NCBI GenBank assembly: GCA_947587085.1
Contig: CANPXX010000009.1
Coordinates: 1-39,811, forward strand
Direction: 5' to 3'
DNA from: an uncultured Clostridia bacterium
GTDB taxonomy: Bacteria; Bacillota; Clostridia; Christensenellales; Borkfalkiaceae
DNA length: 39,811 nt
How positions within the stretch are numbered: the stretch's first letter is position 1; each line of letters starts with the position of its first letter. The notes under the pieces are model-generated. The model was not told where the DNA came from and ran no database searches. It saw nothing but the letters and a program-made list of their open reading frames with translations. Position numbers and translations under genes: made by a program. Positions 39,749-39,811 of this stretch are shown one piece after another.

Positions 39749-39811
39749 CTTCAAGTCTGACGTTCTCGACCTCTGCCGCGTTCCCCAAACGGAAATGCGC
39801 CGTGATATAGC

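Overview
This looks like chromosomal core DNA from a GC-rich member of the Bacillota, most likely class Clostridia. The evidence is the gene order ispG / polC-like / rimP / nusA / ylxR / rplGA-like / infB / rbfA / nrnA / truB / ribF, the pepP-efp pair, the dgt-dnaG pair, strong Shine-Dalgarno (SD) sites, and sigma-A promoters with 16-17 bp spacers. Assignment below class (for example a Christensenellales-type lineage) would be a guess. Almost all genes lie on the minus strand and many overlap by 4 bases (ATGA), so they form long translationally coupled operons.

Layout, left to right (transcription mostly right to left). 1-1889: dnaG (cut by the window edge) and dgt. 2064-8499: an operon transcribed as patatin-like hydrolase, ComEC-like metallo-hydrolase, aroC, aroB, aroE, aroQ, aroK and a short-chain dehydrogenase. 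It holds five of the seven shikimate-pathway steps; DAHP synthase and aroA are absent here. 8610-11552: pepP-type peptidase, efp, dtd and a PhnP-like metallo-hydrolase, from a promoter placed so that the first mRNA may be leaderless. 11643-20139: the rimP-nusA-infB transcription/translation operon, ending in a TIM-barrel endonuclease-IV-like protein. 20270-23322: nrdR, ispG and a polC-like gene at the usual polC locus that keeps only the N-terminal/OB/proofreading part.

23381-23870 is non-coding and carries two repeat families. It is followed by an arabinanase-like GH43 lipoprotein, divergent from a flavin-reductase-like gene. 26415-27927: tag and a membrane protein. 28207-29034: tRNA-Ser(UGA) and a small membrane protein. 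29104-31216: degV, minE, minD and a 25-codon micro-ORF. 31268-34757: a large fused ATPase-permease transporter with a MarR regulator whose promoter overlaps a palindrome. 34860-38488: RNA methyltransferase, CNNM/CBS membrane protein, esterase and a Pro-rich protein. 38557-39420: thioredoxin-reductase-like flavoprotein. 39607-39697: tRNA-Ser(GGA).

I see no CRISPR array, phage module, insertion sequence or defence island. The most unusual items are the polymerase-less polC-like gene, the probable leaderless pepP transcript, the tandem 71-bp element with 13-bp terminal inverted repeats, a MinE without its usual N-terminal membrane-targeting segment, and hairpins that sit directly against ribosome binding sites.
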